The notes: generated from the letters alone by a model not told the origin. A stretch of 20,964 bases of DNA from JALQXV01 sp051005235 (GCA_051005235.1 JBPCJO010000051.1:1-20964); one strand, 5' to 3'; positions 7,036 through 13,397 are shown, counted from the first letter of the stretch. Numbers and translations: made by a program.

Positions 7036-8724
7036 TTATAGATTAAGTGGAAGGGTGATGGTAAACGTTGAGCCCTGGGTTGATTTAGATTTGACGCTAA
7101 TTTTGCCGCCGTGCAAGTCAATAATCTGCTGTGCCCAGTAGAGTCCAAGGCCTGTCCCGCCCACAGAGGCAGACAATGGATTATCGATTCTCGAAAACTT
7201 TTTGAATAATTTTGATTGGTCGCCGGGGTCTATACCGACGCCGGTGTCGGCAATTTGAATCACAACACTTGTCTTTATAGCTTTAAGTGTAATTGTAACT
7301 GCGGAGCCGAGCGGCGAGTACTTACTGGCATTGTCGATTATGTTCTCGATCACCATTCGCAGGCGGTCAGCATCGGCTCCAATAGTTACCTGTTTGGCTT
7401 GGCTCTTAAAAACAGCTTGTTGCCGCCGGTTTTTAAAGGTAGCGGCTTGTTCGGTGATAATGTCTCGTATCATGGCTGTCAGGTCAATAACTTTTTTACG
7501 AAGAGTAATTTTACCGGCGTCTACTTGGGCTACGTTAAGTAAGTCATTGACGATATTGAGCTGCCGCTCGTTACTTTCGTGGGCGGTTTCTAATAATCTT
7601 CTTTGTGTGTCTGTAAGATCGCCGCAATAACCCTCCAGTAGCATGCCAATATATTGTTTAACCCCAGTTGCAGGGGTACGCAACTGGTGCGAGGCCAGCG
7701 AGATAAATTCGTCCTTAGACTGATTAATTTCTAAGAGCCGAGTACGCTGTTCGGTCAGTGCTTCGGTATTTGCTTCGGCTTGTTTGCGTTCGATAGCTTC
7801 TAACTGCGCCTGCTTGTACAGTTGGGCATTATCAAGGGCAATTGAAGCAAGTTCGGCCAAGTGTTGGAGTGCGTCGATTTCTTCGGGCTGGAACTTTTGG
7901 CCAGGTTTAGAGTGGCCGAGCGCGATGACGCCGATAACCTTTCCTTCTGAAAAGAGGGGTATGCCAGCCACCGCGTAAAATAATAATTTCGGGAACCGGC
8001 TGCTCCGATTGGGCCAGTTATTATAATCATCAACTACGAGAGGTTTTTTAGATTTCCAGACACGACCGGCCATGCCTTCGCCTTTTTTAAGACTAAAACC
8101 TAGATAATCTTTAAATACACCGCTTACAACTCGGACTACGAGCTTGGTTTTGGTTTCATCGAGCAGATACACGTAGCCGTGTCTTGTTTGGGCAATACGC
8201 GCGGCATGATCCAAAACAGTATGGAGTAACGGCACAATCTCTAGCCGCTTAGTTATCGCCAAGGCAGTCTCTTGCAGGGCTGTAAGATATTCATTTTGCC
8301 GGACGAGGCTCCGCTCGCGTTTTTTGGTATCGGTAATATCGCGGAAGTACCAAGCCCAGCCGTACTTTGTACCGTCGTCACCGACAACCGGGACACCGTA
8401 GCGGTCCAGGATCTGGCCATCGGTAAAATAAATCTCTTCATGGCTGACTTCATCTGGGTGATTATATAAGTACTCCACTCGCGCAATGAATTCCTCTGGG
8501 TTTTCTAAACGCGTCATGGCAAATCGTAAGGCGGCTGTGTCATCTTTATCATTCATAATTTTTTTTGGAATCTTCCACATTTCGACGAATCGTTTGTTGT
8601 GGAACAACATATCGCCTTTGGTATCTACTACCAAAATGCCATCGGGCGTGGCTTCGTTTTGAGCTTCTAATAAGGCGCTACGGTAGTGTAAGTCGTCTGT
8701 GCTGCTGTCTTTTTTCGCGCTCAT
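7036..8724 (-). CDS. Cytoplasmic PAS-GAF sensor histidine kinase
   Basis: A 562-residue kinase with no transmembrane segment. Residues about 15-132 form a PAS domain ending in the PAC stretch WAWYFRDITDTKKRER; about 160-305 form a GAF domain; about 306-340 is a coiled coil; a HisKA domain follows with the phospho-acceptor in SLASHQLRTPA (His346); the HATPase region has N box NIIDNASKYS, DTGVGID, FKKFSR and GTGLGLYWAQQI. It should autophosphorylate in response to a small ligand, redox state or light, but no ligand residue can be named. No response regulator lies beside it, so it is an orphan. The frame is open to a GTG at 8778, but a TATAAT at 8734-8739 would sit inside that longer version, so I prefer the ATG at 8724. 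Confidence 0.93.
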   Translation of the reverse strand: MSAKKDSSTDDLHYRSALLEAQNEATPDGILVVDTKGDMLFHNKRFVEMWKIPKKIMNDKDDTAALRFAMTRLENPEEFIARVEYLYNHPDEVSHEEIYFTDGQILDRYGVPVVGDDGTKYGWAWYFRDITDTKKRERSLVRQNEYLTALQETALAITKRLEIVPLLHTVLDHAARIAQTRHGYVYLLDETKTKLVVRVVSGVFKDYLGFSLKKGEGMAGRVWKSKKPLVVDDYNNWPNRSSRFPKLLFYAVAGIPLFSEGKVIGVIALGHSKPGQKFQPEEIDALQHLAELASIALDNAQLYKQAQLEAIERKQAEANTEALTEQRTRLLEINQSKDEFISLASHQLRTPATGVKQYIGMLLEGYCGDLTDTQRRLLETAHESNERQLNIVNDLLNVAQVDAGKITLRKKVIDLTAMIRDIITEQAATFKNRRQQAVFKSQAKQVTIGADADRLRMVIENIIDNASKYSPLGSAVTITLKAIKTSVVIQIADTGVGIDPGDQSKLFKKFSRIDNPLSASVGGTGLGLYWAQQIIDLHGGKISVKSKSTQGSTFTITLPLNL

Positions 8725-8733
8725 AATGGTCTT

Positions 8734-8739
8734 ATTATA
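8734..8739 (-). promoter_or_regulatory. -10 element of the histidine kinase gene, apparently near-leaderless
   Basis: Minus-strand TATAAT ends nine bases before the ATG at 8724, predicting a leader of about three bases. No strong -35 hexamer is visible. This supports the shorter start of the kinase. Confidence 0.45.
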
Positions 8740-8791
8740 TACGCTAACTTCATTTAAACGTTTTGTAAGTATCCTCACAGAGAAAATAGGT

Positions 8792-8831
8792 TAAAAATAA
8801 AAAAGCTTATGCTTGCTCGCAATCAAGCATA
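8792..8831 (-). terminator. Intrinsic terminator after the 118-residue gene
   Basis: On the minus strand a perfect 8-base stem TATGCTTG / CAAGCATA (8808-8831, 8-base loop) is followed within three bases by TTTTTTATTTTT. It ends the transcript of the gene at 8883-9239 about 50 bases after its stop and separates it from the histidine kinase. Confidence 0.85.
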
Positions 8832-8882
8832 GTTCAGACCAAACAGTCCCGTTGTGAAATAATATAAACCAGAGATATGGAG

Positions 8883-9239
8883 CTAAAACGTAGGCCCGTG
8901 GGTACAACTAGGTCGGTATCCCATCTCTTCTTCGTGATCTAGGCGCATAAGTTTATATGTGTAAGCATCGTCGGTAATTACTACCGAACGAACAACTGGT
9001 ACACCGATATTCTTTATTTCTTTTTTCAACGCATTGTTTGTCCAAAAGGCAGCTTCAAAACCGTTATTATCGGTAATAACAGCGTGATTAAAGCTATCGT
9101 CGCCTATAAACTCATGCATGATTGTGTTGTTCGGAGTAACAGGGAGGTCACCATTAAAAACCGGGCTTGGTATTGTCACAAATCCTCGACGGGTCCTCTC
9201 CAGTCCAAATTCAATTTGCGAATTGCCATAACCTTGCAT
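8883..9239 (-). CDS. Unrecognised 118-residue protein
   Basis: I do not recognise this protein. It is soluble, with no signal peptide or membrane segment, mixed in charge, and appears to hold two alpha/beta-like stretches: residues 14-60 (rich in Pro, Asn and Phe, FVTIPSPVFNGDL) and residues 60-100 (EAAFWTNNALKKEI, then VVRSVVITDDAYTYKLM). It ends with HEEEMGYRPSCTHGPTF, whose His and Cys could bind a metal but form no known motif. An AGGA lies seven bases before the ATG, supporting the start. It is a single-gene unit with its own terminator downstream, next to the tmRNA locus. Expression looks likely; the function is unknown. Confidence 0.7.
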   Translation of the reverse strand: MQGYGNSQIEFGLERTRRGFVTIPSPVFNGDLPVTPNNTIMHEFIGDDSFNHAVITDNNGFEAAFWTNNALKKEIKNIGVPVVRSVVITDDAYTYKLMRLDHEEEMGYRPSCTHGPTF

Positions 9240-9390
9240 AACTGTATCCTATATTATCTTCTTCTCTATAAAATAATACTGTTAAAGAACAATTGCAAGT
9301 GTTGGTTGTAATTATAGAATTTGCCTAAATCTCACACCTATCTAGAGTCTATAGAATAGGGCTGCCTTATGCTCTAACAAGTAAAGTAAC
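9240..9390. other. Gene-free stretch upstream of the hairpin element
   Basis: No convincing gene on either strand. It must hold the minus-strand promoter of the 118-residue gene. A weak plus-strand pair TTGCAA ... TAGAAT (about 16-base spacer, near 9292-9319) could start a short RNA running through the hairpin element at 9391-9437 to the bidirectional terminator at 9501-9539, but nothing else supports it. Confidence 0.3.
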
Positions 9391-9437
9391 TACTATACCT
9401 CGAGTTCATTAAAATTTAATGAAACGCAGGTATAGTA
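9391..9437. repeat. Small hairpin element, family 2, copy A
   Basis: Arms TACTATACCT (9391-9400) and AGGTATAGTA (9428-9437) pair perfectly. Inside comes a 4x4 internal loop (CGAG / ACGC), then TTCAT / ATGAA and a 9-base loop. The same geometry occurs at 13200-13252, with the same 27 bases between the outer arms. It lies between the 118-residue gene and the tmRNA terminator. Confidence 0.75.
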
Positions 9438-9500
9438 CCGAAAGACAATGTATATTGATCAATTAACTCAGTTTTTTTATTGTGTCCTACTCCATTCACG

Positions 9501-9539
9501 ATAATAAAAAAAGACCTATCGGATTGATAAGTCTTTTTT
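9501..9539 (-). terminator. Intrinsic terminator of the tmRNA gene
   Basis: Directly after the CCA end on the minus strand, a 14-base stem AAAAAAGACTTATC / GATAGGTCTTTTTT (one G-T wobble, five-base loop) runs into TTATTAT. The plus strand also reads a stem ending in T6, so it may work in both directions. Confidence 0.85.
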
Positions 9540-9933
9540 GGTGGAGCTGGCGAGGCACTGCCCCCCGCGTCCATCAGCTTTACGTTGATTAGTGGTCTAC
9601 GTACGTAGTTTACTTAGGGTTTCTTAACCGTGTAAGCGGTAAATAAACAAAAACTTACACAGTGCAGTCCTTAAAGTCTTAGCAATTTACAGAAGGACGG
9701 GCTGTAAGCTGAGCAGTCAGATAAATGACACGGAAGAATATCTTATCTGGCGTCGGATATACCGTGGCTTAGGCCGTAGCCTGAGCTGGTGCTAAGAAGT
9801 TGCTGCGCTCAAAGAGGTTAGCAACTGCGTCGCGTACAGATGTTTTTGCATCTATTGGGTTTTGCCTATAACGCTGGCAAGCGGTACGCATACTAATCTA
9901 TAAAGGTCCAATGTCGAGCTTAAAGTCAGCCCC
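9539..9933 (-). ncRNA. ssrA: tmRNA (trans-translation)
   Basis: A 395-nt RNA on the minus strand that rescues stalled ribosomes. The 5' end GGGGCTGAC and 3' end CAGCTCCACCA pair as a 7-bp acceptor stem, G1-C72 to G7-C66, with the G3-U70 pair that marks alanine acceptance, and CCA is encoded. The segment AGCTCGACA near the 5' end matches the tmRNA D-arm region. The tag frame runs from 9849 down to 9769: it starts GCA AAA ACA TCT (AKTSV), holds VRDAVANLF in the middle and ends LAPAQATA before TAA, 26 residues if the GCA is the resume codon. The T-arm is odd: the stem is six pairs and the loop reads GGCAGTG instead of TTCRANY. SmpB is not in the window. Confidence 0.95.
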
Positions 9934-9941
9934 ATACTTAT

Positions 9942-9971
9942 ATTATAGCATAAAACGCAAGCGTTATGCAA
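9942..9971 (-). promoter_or_regulatory. Promoter of ssrA
   Basis: Minus-strand TTGCAT (9966-9971), an 18-base spacer, then TATAAT (9942-9947), with the RNA 5' G eight bases after the -10 box. The spacer itself holds a small inverted repeat, AACGC-TT-GCGTT. The -35 box begins three bases after the purH-like stop. Confidence 0.8.
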
Positions 9972-9974
9972 TAT

Positions 9975-11018
9975 TTAGTGTCCGTAAAACCCACGACCTT
10001 CGACGTCAGGCACCGTAAAGACGTCTACGCCCGCTTTTTTAAAGGTTTTTAGCACGGTTTCGTCGTTGATAGAGCCGGAAGACGTAAATATTGCCGAGAT
10101 ACCGGCATCCACCAGTACTTGCGGTCCATCAGGGAATGGGAAGAAGCTATCGCTGTAGGCAACCGCGCCTACAGCTGCGTGTTTGGAGCGTTTGACACGG
10201 CGCAGAGCGAGTTCGGCGGCGGCTACGCGGTCTTGCTGGCCGACGCCGTTACCAATGAGTTGGCCGCCATTAACCAACGTAATAGTATTGCTAGTACTGG
10301 TCGAGCCGATTGCCCATGCTAAGACCAGGTCGTGTTTAAGCTCGTCTGTGAGGCGGCGGTCGGTGCCGGGAATTAGTTCTGGCAACTTTGGCACGAATGT
10401 GTAATTGTCTTGCACTAACATGCCACCGCGGACGTAACGGAAGCGTTCGGCTGTATCAAGCGAATCAAGGCCTATGCTGCCCAGAGCTTTATTTGTTAGA
10501 ATCCGTAGCTTACCACCCTTGCGCTGCATCATTTCGAGGACTGCTTCGTCGACGTCGGCGGCGATAACACCATCCAGTAATCGTTTTCGGTCTGCTGGCA
10601 TGCCATGGGTTTGTAGGGTAGTCGCAACTGATTTGTCGAGTACGAAATTAGACATCGTTAAGCCACCAAAAATTGCTAGAGGATCACCGTCAAGCATCTG
10701 GGCGGTGGCAATCAGCGGGTCGTCATTAACGGATCCGCCGCACATATTGCCATGCTTAGCTCCTATTGCGATATTCGTAACCGGCATACCATTCTTCTCG
10801 AGTCCGGCGGCGATGTGCGTGATGGTCTGCAGTAAGCGGTCGACGTCGGCGTAGTTGTTAAAACTCGGCGGGCTGCCTTCGCGCAGCTCAAAGTTTGGAA
10901 CCGCCAAAGGGTCTTCGCACTCCGGGTCTCGGAATAAACCGGCTGACTTTTGGTATGGGTTCTCGCCATATTTTACGGAAGCGGCGTGGACTCGGTGGAT
11001 TGTTCGTTGTTCGGGCAT
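9975..11018 (-). CDS. purH: Stand-alone AICAR transformylase (C-terminal domain of PurH)
   Basis: A 347-residue protein equal to the AICARFT half of PurH without the IMP cyclohydrolase half. It should transfer a formyl group from 10-formyl-tetrahydrofolate to AICAR. Markers: VKYGENPYQKSA near the N-terminus, SFNNYADVD, AKHGNMCGG with the catalytic pair Lys88-His89 (normally KHxNPCG), IFGGLTMSN, STSNTITL, GVGQQDRV, YSDSFFPFPDG and the end VEGRGFYGH. The length is close to other lone AICARFT proteins and shorter than the roughly 510-residue fused enzyme. The ATG directly follows the stop of the IMP cyclohydrolase gene (TAAATG), so the two are coupled. The symbol refers to the domain only. Confidence 0.93.
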   Translation of the reverse strand: MPEQRTIHRVHAASVKYGENPYQKSAGLFRDPECEDPLAVPNFELREGSPPSFNNYADVDRLLQTITHIAAGLEKNGMPVTNIAIGAKHGNMCGGSVNDDPLIATAQMLDGDPLAIFGGLTMSNFVLDKSVATTLQTHGMPADRKRLLDGVIAADVDEAVLEMMQRKGGKLRILTNKALGSIGLDSLDTAERFRYVRGGMLVQDNYTFVPKLPELIPGTDRRLTDELKHDLVLAWAIGSTSTSNTITLVNGGQLIGNGVGQQDRVAAAELALRRVKRSKHAAVGAVAYSDSFFPFPDGPQVLVDAGISAIFTSSGSINDETVLKTFKKAGVDVFTVPDVEGRGFYGH

Positions 11019-11774
11019 TTAGTTGCTGCCTTCGTGTCGATTAATAATAAAAATGTCCTGGCTTGTTGAGGTAAATACCTTAGCGGCTACAGCGACACGA
11101 TTATTGGTGTCTAGATTGTCCCACATAAGCTCTGCCATGGTTTGGGCGGTATCTCGGAGGGGTAGTTTAAACGGCGCTTCGTCGAATGGCGGAAGTGGAT
11201 TGCCGTCTCCTTGATAGGTGTGGACCGCATAACCAACCTCTGGCGTAAGTTCGATCTCGGGACTCTGTTCGGTAAAGAGGGTACGGACCGCAAGCCTAGA
11301 AACAGCTAGTTTGCGGATTATTGAGATACCAAATTTTGACTGCTCCGCATCAATATAGCCGCTAATTCGCGGTGTATAGTTTGGCTCATCGGGTTCGTAG
11401 TCTCTGGTATTTATGGCTTCTTCAAATGACTTACCCTGGCGAAGATACTCGATCGCTGTAGTTGTCTGGTTCCCATTGGAGACTACATGTATCCCGTTAA
11501 CAGAGTCCATCGCTCGATACAACGTTAGTGCGGGATCTCCTACTTGTTTTGCCATATCAAATACCTTGGTTGATACAGAACCGTCTTCATTCTGTTGAAG
11601 AGTGCGGTTACGGGAGCCTTCGCTGCGACCTTCTAAACCGTAGGCTTGAACATACACCTTATCGCCAGGTTCTTGCATAAAAAAACCTTGGACAAAAAAA
11701 CGGCCAAGGTATGAGTTAGCCGCTAATATCTCTAAATTTGCTTGAGGCGTGTTCTCGGGTTGGTAGAGCCGCAT
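11019..11774 (-). CDS. purO: PurO-type IMP cyclohydrolase
   Basis: A 251-residue protein of the IMP cyclohydrolase family first known from archaeal PurO (Pfam PF07826 type). It would close the ring of FAICAR to give IMP, the last step of the pathway, after the AICAR transformylase encoded next. Sequence signs: GLEGRSEGSRNR (47-57), HVVSNGNQTTT (96-106), YEPDEPNYTPRISGY (126-140), HTYQGDGNPLPPFDEAP (185-201) and NNRVAVAAKVF (224-234). There is no signal or membrane segment. The start is supported by GGAAGGA nine bases before the ATG and a promoter at 11808-11837. It lies in a two-gene minus-strand operon with the stop touching the next ATG. It is not homologous to the N-terminal half of PurH. 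Confidence 0.88.
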   Translation of the reverse strand: MRLYQPENTPQANLEILAANSYLGRFFVQGFFMQEPGDKVYVQAYGLEGRSEGSRNRTLQQNEDGSVSTKVFDMAKQVGDPALTLYRAMDSVNGIHVVSNGNQTTTAIEYLRQGKSFEEAINTRDYEPDEPNYTPRISGYIDAEQSKFGISIIRKLAVSRLAVRTLFTEQSPEIELTPEVGYAVHTYQGDGNPLPPFDEAPFKLPLRDTAQTMAELMWDNLDTNNRVAVAAKVFTSTSQDIFIINRHEGSN

Positions 11775-11807
11775 AATGTTTTCCTTCCAATAATGTTTAT
11801 ACGATTA

Positions 11808-11837
11808 AGTGTAGAGCTGTAGCGCTGAAGAATGCAA
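11808..11837 (-). promoter_or_regulatory. Promoter of the purO-purH operon
   Basis: Minus-strand TTGCAT (11832-11837), an 18-base spacer, TACACT (11808-11813). The same -35 and spacer length occur before ssrA. The leader would be about 27 bases and holds the Shine-Dalgarno sequence. A TATAAA lies slightly downstream as an alternative -10. Confidence 0.6.
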
Positions 11838-11857
11838 GCACTAGCATAAACATCAGT

Positions 11858-11887
11858 TTGCGCAACAAACATTACCTCTGTTACACT
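11858..11887 (+). promoter_or_regulatory. Promoter of the DUF475 gene, apparently leaderless
   Basis: TTGCGC (11858-11863), an 18-base spacer, TACACT (11882-11887). The ATG at 11895 begins eight bases after the -10 box, so the transcript would start at the start codon or one base before. No Shine-Dalgarno sequence is present. It is back to back with the purO promoter. Confidence 0.6.
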
Positions 11888-11894
11888 GTTGTTA

Positions 11895-12947
11895 ATGAGT
11901 AAAAAAGCCCCCTTGTGGCGTATTTATGCCTTTTCTACGACTGTATCTGTAATTCTAATTGCTATTACCGGCTGGAAAGTCGGTCTATCGGGTTTATTTT
12001 TGGTGCTGGCACTGGTGGCCCTCGAGGTCTCGCTGAGCTTTGACAACGCCGTTGTAAATGCCCGTATATTAAAGCGGATGAGCGACGTCTGGCAAAAGGT
12101 GTTCCTGAGCGTCGGTATTATCATCGCCGTGTTTGGTGTTCGCCTTCTACTGCCGATTTTACTGGTTTCGTTGGCGATTGGCAGCAGTTTTAGTGCTGTG
12201 GTTGACCTGGCACTTAATAATCCTGACGAATACGGCCATAAGCTCGAAGAGGCTCACCCGATGATAGCCTCATTTGGCGGTATTTTCTTACTCATGATCT
12301 TTTTGGATTACTTCTTTGAGTCACGCAAAATCAAGTGGATCCCCTGGCTAGAGACCAAGCTAGAGAAAGCCGGTACACTAAAGAATATCAGTCCGATGAT
12401 TGCAGTTACTGCGCTGCTTATTGGTAGCCAGCTCGTCCACCACGAAGATCAGCAGACTGTCTTGGCTGCTGGCTTAGTCGGTTTACTAATTTATTTGCTT
12501 ATACATTCTATAGACAATTTACTGCAACGTAGCGGGGTCGAGCGCAATATTGGTAATGCCGCTGGCGCTACCTTTAAAGCCGGTTTACTGGGCTTTATTT
12601 ACCTCGAAATTATTGACGCCAGCTTTAGCCTGGACGGCGTGATCGGCGCGTTCGCGATTACAAATCAAATTCTGATTATCGCGATTGGGTTGGGTATTGG
12701 GGCGCTTTATGTGCGTACAATTACGGTGCACATGCTTAAGCGCGGTGTGCTCGATGAATACCGTTATATCGAGCATGGCGCGCATTACGCAATCGGCATT
12801 TTGGCGGTCATTATGCTGACTTCACTTAAGTTCAAGGTACCCGAGATTATTACCGGTCTGGCTGGCTTATCGGTCATCATCATCTCCGTTATTATGTCTT
12901 ACCGGGCCACTAAGCGTGACCGCGCCCTGACATTAAGTCGCAAGTAG
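11895..12947 (+). CDS. DUF475 integral membrane protein (TerC superfamily)
   Basis: A 350-residue polytopic membrane protein with about eight to ten helices. The paired acidic signatures of the DUF475/TerC group are present: EVSLSFDNAVVNARIL near residue 43, and EIIDASFSLDGVIGAFAIT near residue 235, where the aspartates sit in membrane helices and in TerC relatives are linked to Mn2+ or other metal export. A soluble loop lies around residues 105-130 (NPDEYGHKLEEAHP). The metal role is inferred from the superfamily, not visible here. I use the ATG at 11895 rather than the TTG two codons earlier because the promoter spacing fits. The 51-residue gene follows after nine bases. Confidence 0.9.
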   Translation: MSKKAPLWRIYAFSTTVSVILIAITGWKVGLSGLFLVLALVALEVSLSFDNAVVNARILKRMSDVWQKVFLSVGIIIAVFGVRLLLPILLVSLAIGSSFSAVVDLALNNPDEYGHKLEEAHPMIASFGGIFLLMIFLDYFFESRKIKWIPWLETKLEKAGTLKNISPMIAVTALLIGSQLVHHEDQQTVLAAGLVGLLIYLLIHSIDNLLQRSGVERNIGNAAGATFKAGLLGFIYLEIIDASFSLDGVIGAFAITNQILIIAIGLGIGALYVRTITVHMLKRGVLDEYRYIEHGAHYAIGILAVIMLTSLKFKVPEIITGLAGLSVIIISVIMSYRATKRDRALTLSRK

Positions 12948-12956
12948 TATTCGGCC

Positions 12957-13112
12957 ATGGATTTTGAGCCATTACAATGCGCCGATAAACTTCGTTTTGC
13001 CAGCTCAAAAGAGGCAACTGCCTCGGCCACCGTGGCTGAACACCAGCGCGGGATAAAACTAAAAGCTTACCGGTGCCGGCACTGCGACTGGTGGCATCTT
13101 GCATCAGTTTAG
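12957..13112 (+). CDS. 51-residue CxxC small protein
   Basis: A short gene starting nine bases after the DUF475 stop. The protein starts MDFEPLQCADKLRF and ends AYRCRHCDWWHLASV. Cys8, the Cys40-x2-Cys43 pair and His47 suggest a small zinc-binding fold, and the ending YxCxxCxxWHL is a pattern I associate with small actinobacterial and phage-like zinc-ribbon proteins. The middle part (SSKEATASATVAEHQRG) is a likely helix. No Shine-Dalgarno sequence is seen, so translation may be coupled to DUF475. The opposite strand has a longer open frame (12910-13149), but its composition is not protein-like. The role is unknown. Confidence 0.75.
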   Translation: MDFEPLQCADKLRFASSKEATASATVAEHQRGIKLKAYRCRHCDWWHLASV

Positions 13113-13160
13113 ATTTGTCAGCTAGCCCTTTTATAGTCATTTTAAACACCGATACATGAC

Positions 13161-13308
13161 TGGTTGTAAAAATCCCGCCAGTTCAGTACATCCTTGTATT
13201 AGCACTATACCTGCACTTCATGAAAAGTTAATGAACCTCAGGTATAGTGCTAAATGAAGATATGGTTGATTTATAGAGCTAGTCTGGCTGGCAGGAGTTT
13301 TACAACCA
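13161..13308. repeat. Larger inverted repeat enclosing hairpin copy B
   Basis: Arms 13161-13181 (TGGTTGTAAAAATCCCGCCAG) and 13288-13308 are inverted copies with 19 of 21 positions matching, including 11 in a row. They enclose the family 2 hairpin at 13200-13252. The 148-base unit looks like a small terminal-inverted-repeat element without a gene, but only this one copy with arms is visible, and I see no clear target-site duplication. Confidence 0.6.
13200..13252. repeat. Small hairpin element, family 2, copy B
   Basis: A perfect 13-base outer stem TAGCACTATACCT / AGGTATAGTGCTA, then a 4x4 internal loop (GCAC / CCTC), TTCAT / ATGAA and a 9-base loop. Loop sizes and the 27-base inner length equal those of copy A at 9391-9437. 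The T-A pair at the end of copy A's outer stem is a C-G pair here (13203-13249), a compensatory change. Confidence 0.8.
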
Positions 13309-13322
13309 CTCGTGGATACACA

Positions 13323-13357
13323 TGATTAAAAAGTGATGGTTTGAACCTCACTAATCA
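13323..13357. other. Inverted repeat just upstream of the metG promoter
   Basis: TGATT, then GTGA-T-GGTT, a two-base loop, AACC-TCAC, then AATCA: nested short arms forming a compact hairpin or an operator-like site. It ends three bases before the presumed -35 region of metG. The central GGTTTGAACC resembles a tRNA T-arm but is not part of a tRNA. Confidence 0.35.
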
Positions 13358-13359
13358 AA

Positions 13360-13388
13360 ATGACGGACGTCAACTAATCTGTTAGGCT
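13360..13388 (+). promoter_or_regulatory. Candidate extended -10 promoter of metG, apparently leaderless
   Basis: ATGACG (13360-13365), a 17-base spacer, then TGT-TAGGCT (extended -10, hexamer 13383-13388). Transcription would start near 13395, three bases before the ATG. The hexamers are weak, so this rests mainly on spacing and the absence of a Shine-Dalgarno sequence. Confidence 0.35.
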
Positions 13389-13397
13389 AATAACTAC

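Noticed and set aside
8725..8778. GTG start that would add 18 residues to the histidine kinase
   Set aside because: The added codons contain a TATAAT placed correctly for the ATG at 8724, and the added residues lie outside the PAS domain.
6487..9310. Shared GTTGGTTGTA at 6488 and 9301, and TGGTTGTAAAA at 13161, as a third repeat family
   Set aside because: The shared string is only about ten bases and its surroundings do not align, so chance is likely.
9084..9311. 75-residue plus-strand open frame over the 118-residue gene
   Set aside because: It is a shadow of the minus-strand gene, with a low-complexity hydrophobic and lysine-rich tail from AT-rich spacer DNA.
12910..13149. 79-residue minus-strand open frame opposite the CxxC gene
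   Set aside because: Its composition is not protein-like, it has no Shine-Dalgarno sequence, and the plus-strand frame has clear Cys/His pattern and a natural position after DUF475.
13332..13357. GGTTTGAACC resembling a tRNA T-arm upstream of metG
   Set aside because: No acceptor stem, anticodon arm or CCA end fits around it; it is a short inverted repeat.
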